64,000 nt of DNA from Cynocephalus volans (taxonomy: Eukaryota; Chordata; Mammalia; Dermoptera; Cynocephalidae). Both the position numbers and the translations under genes were made by a program. Shown here piece by piece: positions 57,901 to 64,000 of this stretch. The stretch spans positions 28,251,864 through 28,315,863 of the forward strand of contig NC_084465.1 of assembly GCF_027409185.1 (NCBI RefSeq), given 5' to 3'. Within the stretch, counting starts at the first letter, position 1. Every line of letters begins with the position of its first letter. The notes under the pieces were generated by a model that ran no database searches, was not told the DNA's origin, and saw nothing but the letters and a program-made list of their open reading frames with translations.

Positions 57901-60900
57901 CTGTACATACTGTATGATTCCATTTATATGAAGTTCTAGAGTTGCCAAATCTAATCCATAGTGACCAAACACAGACCATTGGTAGCAGGGGTGGGCAAGG
58001 GTGGAGAGACACTGAAATACTGACTGCAAAGAGGCAAGAGGGAATTTTTGTGGTGATGGAAATATTTTCTAACTTGTGGTATGATTGTGGAATAGTTGCA
58101 GGGGTGTATACCTCTGTCAAAACTTAATTTTACACCTAAAATGGGTGCATTTTATTCATATAGTAAACATGCATAGCACACATAATATACACAATTTACA
58201 TAATTTATACATGATATATGTGTATCATATAATTTACATAATTAAGTTATGTCTCAATAAAATTTTTATTTTATTTTATTTTATTTTATTTTATTATTTT
58301 ATTTTATTTTTTAAAAAAGATGACTGGTAAGGGGATCTTAACCCTTGACTTGGTGTGGTCAGCACCACGCTCAACCAGTGAGCGAACCGGCCATCCGTAT
58401 ATGGGATCCGAACCCGGGGCCTTGGTGTTATTAGCACCGCACTCTCCCGAGTGAGCCACGGGCCGGCCCCCCAAATTTTTTTATTTTAGGAGAGGTTCCA
58501 TTGGGTGAAAATGAGTGTTGATTGACAAGGGACTCCACAGCTCACCTCCACCATCTGGTCATCTGCCTGAGGAAAGAGAAAGTGTGCCTAGAGAGGGAGA
58601 GCTCAGAGCTTAAGGTTTCTCTTGCTCAGAAAGCCAAGGTCTCACCTGGACTAGGTAGTAGCCACTGGCCGAACAGAGCTGCAAAGTGGGGCTCTCACTG
58701 TCACATTCAAACTGGAACAAGGACATCGGGGTTATGCGCTCAGAGGCAGCACACACTTCAGCATCTGCAGAGGAAGTGCATGTCAGCAGAAGCCCAAATC
58801 TGGCCTCACCCTTGGCCTCAGCCCCTCCTCCATGCTTCGTCACTGGGCTTCCGTCTACTTTCCCCCTTCGACCTTCATCACGTTATATTGGACCATAGTA
58901 GTCTGGAGATGACCCAGGTGACTTCCCCTAAAAGCCCATATCCCTGATTTTCTGACCTTTCCTATGCCACAGAGATCCCCTTGGGACCCCAGGATCATGC
59001 TTATTAGTAGGTTCAAAAATCCTTGCTGATCTCAAACATACTTTCCTCTTTTCAGCAGCCAGCCCTTCCTCCCTCCATGGCTGTGTGTTGGACCCAGCAC
59101 TTGCCATAGATGACCGAGATGAACTTCCGAGTCTTTGACCTGAGGCTGACCCAGGTGGGACAGTGCTGCAGGATGAACCACTCCTCACCCCTCACAGGAT
59201 TGGAGCCCAGTCCCAGGAGCAGATGCGTGCCCTGTGGATATAACATGCCTCCTTCCCCATCGCACAGTGCCACAAACCCTCCAGGCCGCACTTGCATGTG
59301 AAAAGCTGTCTGTGATGAGGGTTGGGGGACCAGCCGGTCTACATGGGACAAGAAGTGGTGTGTAGAGGTCTCCAGGTGGTAGCATCCATCTTGAAAATGC
59401 AACAGGAAGCCACATTCCTCCAGGCAGGGGACTGCAGTGTCCACCCAGATGCGACCCACGGTGGGGTCGGCCCGAGCATAGCAGTGATGGATGGGGCTAT
59501 AGAGGATCACATGGACATGCAGGGCTGGCTGGGGGGTCCACATGTGGTAAGCTGAGAGGACCCGGGAGTTGCAGAACACAGCCTCGCCATTGGACTCCAG
59601 ATAACGACCAGATATTAAGCACTGGAGGGTCCACTTGCCATTCCGGTGAAAACGGAGTAGGAAGCATCCATGGTGGCTGGTCCTTGGCCGGCTGTAGCAC
59701 ACAGTGCCATCCCCCTCACACAGAAGGTAGAAGCCCTGCAAGCTCTTTAGTCGCACCACGGCCTGTGTATCATGCTCATTGCTCACTAGGAGCTCCCAAG
59801 TCTGAAGCCATTGGGAGGGAGGAGAGCGAAATCAGTACTGCCAAGTGACTAGGCCAAGGAGCCGTATAACCATCCCTGCTGGCATCACCCCAGCACCTTC
59901 ATCAAGACCAACCACCTTTCCCTCCTCACCAGATCTGCTGTCTCCTTGCTGTCAGCTCTTCCTCTGTCCCAACCAACAGTAACCAAAAGATCTCTGGGCC
60001 CCTCCACCACTGGAGCTGTAGGGCTTCTCAAGATCCAAAGAGGTTCTAGACGCCCACCTCCTACAGCTAACAATAGGTAAGTTTCCTTCTCCCTTCCTTG
60101 ATCCCATCCTTCAATACCTAATTTTCTAAGAAGTGCTTTGGTTTAAGTCTTACCTCTTTCTTCCTCACTGTGTCCTCTGGATAACACACTCAGCCAATAC
60201 CTGCAGTCCCAAAGGCCACCTCCCCAACATGGCAGGAGAAAAGCAAGAGCTCCTATAAGAAGGCCCAGGCTCCATGAATGGAGATGGGAGCACACACAGT
60301 TGAGGTGCAATTGACTGGTTCAGTTGTGATCAGTCTTGTTATAAGTCACAGGACTTTGCTCCTGCCTCACTCTGGCACCCATCCCAGAGGAACCTCCACT
60401 CCTCTCTAATTGAAAACCAACTCTGCTAGGGCTTCTATAGTACCCCATTCTCAAACAACAACCAGAACAGAAACATAGGCCTTGCAATAGCTCTACTGGC
60501 CCAACTTCCCCTGGATGCCCACAATTGTGCCTTCAGTCTGGGCTCTCTACCTCTCCTCTCTGCATTGACACAACCACCCCCGTGCTGGGATGGAGGGTAG
60601 GGAGCAGCTGGAGTAGGACAAGGTAGCAAGGCCAGGGCTGAGCTTCACCTTGTGGGATAGGTTTAGAGAGGGGAGGGAGAGCAATGGAGACCAATGAGCA
60701 AAAGCCTGGAGTAGAAGGGCTTTGGCCTGGCAATGGCAGAACTAGGAAAGTGATCAGGTTGAGAGTGCACTGCTCCCCTCCCTGCAATGTGCACACACAC
60801 ACACAGACACACAGAAGAGAGCTTAACCACTTGGAAAACTCGCTCCAGTACAGGTCTGTTTTGTTACCTGTCTCCTGCCCAAGCTCTTCGCAGTAGTGGT

Positions 60901-61011
60901 GACCATTTTCTTACATGGCTCAAAGGTGAGGTAGGTTCCTGCCCAGCTGATGAGCCCAACCCTTAGGTCCTCGACCTTGGGATGTCTGTGCATCCACTCC
61001 ACCTCATCCAT
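54993..61011 (-). CDS. FSCN3: FSCN3, fascin-3 (testis fascin), spliced
   Basis: FSCN3 is the testis paralogue of the actin-bundling fascins, thought to act in the cytoskeleton of elongating spermatids. Coding exons in transcript order: 61011-60868, 59801-59105, 58764-58646, 56336-56177, 55685-55515, 55198-54993. They join in frame to 498 residues, the length of human FSCN3 as I recall it. The start MDEVEWMHRHPKVEDLRVGL and end SEDITKECIWEF match it closely. Four beta-trefoil fascin repeats are expected; recognisable segments include RYLESNGEAVFC, YARADPTVGRIWVDTAVPCL, FQFECDSESPTLQL and RGRYGYVGSSS. Phase is kept at every junction. All introns are GT-AG except the one between exons 2 and 3 (59104-58765), whose donor reads TATG|GCAAGT, a GC-AG intron. 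The frame upstream of the start is open towards 61359, but the human start fits 61011. Reading frame intact, so the gene is probably functional. Confidence 0.96.
55795..56025 (-). repeat. MIR SINE in FSCN3 intron 4
   Basis: Plus-strand 'tactatgtgccaggtcttaa', 'atttaatccttaggacagtc', 'ctgtgaggcagtagggtagg', 'cagacaatgaaactaaggct' are inverted MIR blocks. Confidence 0.8.
56590..58262 (+). repeat. L1 3' end in FSCN3 intron 3, split by a MaLR LTR
   Basis: L1 ORF2 tail and 3' UTR, sense to the plus strand: 'agtcacagattgggagaaaa', 'aaacagacac'-type text 'gaacagacacctcacagaga', 'gcaaattaaagccataataa', 'cttctactcctaggtatttt', then after the LTR 'gtgttcatcaacaaatgaat' and 'gtatgattccatttatatga'. It ends with 'tatgtctcaataaaattttt'. 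Many stops; non-functional. Antisense to FSCN3. Confidence 0.85.
57321..57737 (+). repeat. MaLR solo LTR nested in L1
   Basis: Fossil ERVL-MaLR LTR from 'tgtagtggattgaattgtgt' to 'gaaatggactaataca'. The L1 resumes immediately after it. A 5-bp target duplication (caatc) at 57316-57320 and 57738-57742 supports a single solo LTR. It carries a T-rich stretch at 57652-57682. Confidence 0.85.
58262..58312. repeat. (TTTTA)n tract
   Basis: Tandem 'tttta' units at the junction between the L1 tail and the CYN tail; it likely grew from the A-rich tails. Confidence 0.9.
58313..58471 (-). repeat. CYN dimeric SINE in FSCN3 intron 3
   Basis: 'aaaaaagatgactggtaagg' to 'gtgagccacgggccggccc', minus-strand dimer and thus sense to FSCN3. 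'aaatttttattttat' (58258) and 'aaatttttttatttta' (58473) flank it as a probable target duplication. It ends about 175 bp from FSCN3 exon 3. Confidence 0.88.
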
Positions 61012-62503
61012 AGGGCCAGTGCCACAAGTGATGACTCTGTCCGGCCCAGCCTTCCCCCCAGTGGTGAGGTTCCACAGGCCATAGGGCTGGGAATAAGGCC
61101 TGTAGTACCCACCAGAAGATGTCCCCAGAGGGAACTTCCCAGGCAAAAGCTGGCCTAGGGCCCCACGCCTCTGTGACCCGGGAGCATTGTGATTGTGAGG
61201 GCTGCCTCCTATCCCCACACAGTAGGGAAAGAGCACTGGCCCAGCAACTTCAATCCATGGCCCAGAGGAAGTGGGTCCAGGGCCTCTGGCATCTGCCTCC
61301 CTACGCCACTCTGGGCATGAAGGTAGGTTAAGACCAGAAAGTAGAAATTCAATCTGCAACTTTAGGGAAGTACCTCCCTTTCTTTACTTCTGTTTCTCAT
61401 TTTGATAACAGGATAGAAATCAACTTTTTTCCTCCCTAGGAATGGTTTTGCCTGGAGTTTTTGAGACTCAGTATTTTTTTTTAAGCTCAAGATATCCGAG
61501 AAAAATCTATCAGCTTTTATGGCCCTTGGGAAGACGAGCCCAAATTTCTCAGAAGTTACTTTGCAGAAAGTGTGAGAAAACCCTAGATAGATAACCAGCG
61601 AGGATCAACTTACTCATGTTAATCAGGCAGGGCTGGCTCAGGACCAGGGTAAGGAGAAAGGCCTGGGTGGAGAGAGTACCAAGCACCCTCCTCACCAATC
61701 CCTGGCTGTGCTGCTGGGGGGTAGGATAGCTGGCTGGGCAGACAGCCAGAGCTGCCTGTAAGAACACCAGCCTTATCCCTCCAAAGAGTCTCTGTTATCT
61801 AATAGTCTCTAGGTCTCACTTCCTGCAAAGCTCATGGACAAAACCCAGCCCAGACCTGGAAAAACTGACAACATGAAAGAAAAAGAGAGAAAGGCAAAAA
61901 GAAATGGTGGTGGTGATGATGGGTTTTGTTTAAGCTTTGCTTGGATTCACAGGGAAGTGGATAGAGTCAACCACATTTGGAGAAGAGCCCACGCCCCTGG
62001 TTCCTTACATGCACCTTCCTATTCCCAGGTAAAAGAGTCCCCGTGGTGCACAGCGAGGAACTGTAACCCCCAGGCTCCACCAATGCTTTGTAAATTAAGG
62101 CTAATAGACTACCAGTGCCAGAATCATCTGAGTAATTTTAAAGATGTATATTGTTGGGCCTCAGACCAGTCCTGATGAATCACCTTTATGAAGCATGCCT
62201 CAGGACCCATGTTTTTAATGCATATTCCTACCCCCTCAAATTTTCACGTACAAAGCAATCATTAAAACTACCGCTCTAAATAGCTAGAAGGATGGGAAAT
62301 GGAGTTACATGGTTTATGGAAACATGAAGGTAGATCTTGTTACTTTCAGCCAAGGATCCTTGGAACTGGGGAAGAAATGAGGTTTTCTCTACTGGAAACC
62401 CTACAGTATTACTAGCCCAAGAATAAGGAGGGAGAAGTTGAGCTAGGTGAGGGTATGTTGTGTGGTGGTGGTAGAGTGAGTGAGTGAGTGAGTGAGTGAG
62501 TGA

Positions 62504-62553
<50 letters not shown>

Positions 62554-62650
62554 GGCTGTTGGTCCTGCAGCCTTAGCTGCTTTAAGTGTCTCTCATATTG
62601 TCTTGCTGCACCCAATAACCCAGCGTCCTGCTTCTAGACTACAGACAACA
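61012..62650. other. FSCN3 upstream / ARF5 downstream interval
   Basis: Contains the FSCN3 5' UTR and promoter, whose start I cannot place (no clear TATA). A possible hAT-type relic lies at about 62105-62275 ('gtgccagaatcatctgagta' then 'aagatgtatattgttgggcc'). No further exon seen. Confidence 0.6.
62474..62551. repeat. (GTGA)n followed by (GT)n microsatellite
   Basis: About nine 'gagt' units run directly into about 21 'tg' units, 120 bp beyond the ARF5 poly(A) signal. Confidence 0.97.
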
Positions 62651-62671
62651 CTGTGTACAAATCACAGCAAA

Positions 62672-62677
62672 TTTATT
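62672..62677 (-). terminator. ARF5: ARF5 poly(A) signal
   Basis: AATAAA on the minus strand ('tttatt' on the plus strand), 374 bp past the ARF5 stop codon. Cleavage is expected near 62650-62660, giving a 3' UTR of about 390-400 nt. Confidence 0.85.
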
Positions 62678-63050
62678 ACCCAATATCCAGTGCCACATCA
62701 TAGCACCACCCGAAGCCCTCATCTTCCCCCCAACCTGGCCCCAAGGGTACACCCAAAACAGAAAAAACAAAAGTAAACCCAGATCCCTGCTCCTCCTCTA
62801 GAAGAGGGCCTTGGCCAGGAAGCCTCTACTACAGGTCCCAGCAGGCAGGAGAGTGGACCCCTCTGCACCCAGAGGGCGAGGCGCCAGGCTCCAACAACAG
62901 AGAACATGCAGGCAGGAGCAGGAGCAGAGGCCTGTGTCTGTGGGGGAGGAGAAGTGGGAGGGAAGGGCACTGCCTGAGGAGTCCGGGAGTCTGGTCATCC
63001 CGGGGATGAACGCGGGAGCTTCTGGGCAGCAGGGGCCTGCCCCTGGCTGG

Positions 63051-63978
63051 TTAGCGCTTTGACAGCTCATGGGACAGCCAATCCAGCCCATCATACAGGC
63101 CTGTGCCTTGGGTGGCACAGGTGGCCTGGACGTACCACTGTGGGGAGAAGGAAAGAAAAGAGGTCAGCAGTGGGGAAGAAGAAGGAATGCCTTTTCATCC
63201 TTGCCCCAGCCTGTGGTTTCCCTGGGAGGGGCAGGATCCACTGCGAGGTGGGCAGGACCCTCACCGTGCGGCTGCGCAAGTGCTGTAGCCCCAGCTTGTC
63301 AGTCAGTTCGCTCACGGGCATGGCGTTGGGCATGTCCTGCTTGTTGGCAAATACCAGCAGCACCGCATCCCGCAGCTCATCCTCCTGCAGCTGAGATGGG
63401 AGAAGAGAGAGTGGAACCTGTGGTCCCAGTAGGGTCCCCAGGCTCCCTCTTCCCTGCTGTGTTGGGGAGCCCCCTTTCCTACCTCTAGCTTCTTTGTGGG
63501 AAAAATATAGTATAGTGTCGTCTATTGCTGAACACAAGACATAGAGTTATACATGGGCTTGAGGCCACCTAAGCCTTAAGAGGCCTTTTTCTAATTTGAA
63601 TTCTTGCTATAGGAAAAATGACAATATTTTCAAATGGAAAAAACAAGAACGTAAGATGATGTTTTTCTCTACCATATATAACCCCCCTCTTGCCACCAAC
63701 TTCTCAGACTCAGATGCAAAGGCACGAGAAATCACAGAACGACTCAGTCCTATCCAACACAGGATGAGACACACAACATGTCTCTGTGTACAACGAGAAC
63801 CATATTTTTGGCCTTTAATGCCTGTGGAGGATTCCCTGACTTCCACAGCACCACAGACAGAGGTCCCCAAGCTGAGGGCTTAGCTCCCAGGGCTCTGGGT
63901 ACTCACCATCTTCTGGAGTTCATCAGCAGACTCCTGGACTCGCTCCCGGTCATTGCTGTCCACGACGAAGATGAGGCC
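63051..63978 (-). CDS. ARF5: ARF5, ADP-ribosylation factor 5 (last three coding exons, partial)
   Basis: ARF5 is a class II Arf GTPase of the Golgi and ER-Golgi intermediate compartment, which recruits coats and lipid-modifying enzymes. Coding exons in transcript order: 63978-63907 (residues 87-110, [20 protein letters not shown]...), 63390-63265 (111-152), 63137-63051 (153-180, ending [11 protein letters not shown] and TAA). All three begin and end at codon phase 0 with GT-AG introns. Visible GTPase motifs are NKQD (126-129, guanine specificity) and CAT (159-161). All 94 residues agree with human ARF5 as I recall it. The myristoylated N-terminus, P-loop and switch regions lie beyond the right edge. 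ARF4 is the nearest paralogue; the [20 protein letters not shown] stretch, the LSHELSKR end and the neighbour FSCN3 favour ARF5. Confidence 0.96.
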
Positions 63979-64000
63979 CTGGGTAGGAAGGAAGGAAGGA

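Noticed and set aside
59110-59555. Plus-strand open frames opposite FSCN3 exon 2
   Set aside because: Shadow frames of a real coding exon on the other strand.

Overview
This is a mammalian nuclear window from the conserved SND1–PAX4–FSCN3–ARF5 block (human 7q32), presented in the orientation opposite to the human reference. The repeats point to a colugo (Dermoptera). About nineteen copies of a tRNA-Ile-derived SINE are present as dimers and monomers, which matches what I recall of the colugo-specific CYN family. They sit with mammal-wide MIR, L2, L1 and MaLR fossils, and no Alu was seen. The species call is an inference from memory of that SINE family.

Layout. Positions 1-14258 are the start of SND1 intron 1 (gene on the minus strand). 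SND1 exon 1 (14259-14336 coding) lies in a CpG-rich promoter at about 14.0-15.4 kb with CCAAT, GC-box, ETS and E-box motifs. From 15.4 to 46.6 kb is an intergenic stretch packed with CYN SINEs, MIR/L2, LTR fossils and a nested L1 pile-up at 34.9-41.3 kb. PAX4 (plus strand) runs from the start codon at 46606 to a poly(A) signal at 51056. FSCN3 (minus strand) occupies 54993-61011 as six coding exons giving 498 residues. The last three coding exons of ARF5 (minus strand) lie at 63051-63978 and the gene continues beyond the right edge.

PAX4 and FSCN3 are convergent. FSCN3 and ARF5 lie head-to-tail on the minus strand, and PAX4 and SND1 diverge across about 32 kb. The genes do not form a functional unit: SND1 is a broadly expressed Tudor/nuclease-like RNA-binding protein, PAX4 a pancreatic endocrine transcription factor, FSCN3 a testis actin bundler, and ARF5 a Golgi small GTPase.

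Items most worth a second look: (1) a 37-bp retro-inserted 5' half of tRNA-Gly(TCC), flanked by perfect 17-bp target-site duplications, at 35619-35655; (2) a CYN subfamily in which the tRNA anticodon arm is replaced by a GC-rich hairpin; (3) a last PAX4 exon whose expected reading frame ends early; (4) a GC-AG intron in FSCN3; (5) a perfect 76-bp tandem duplication at 31829-31980; (6) a candidate PAX4 enhancer with HNF4, HNF1, E-box and TAAT-like sites about 1 kb upstream of its start codon.
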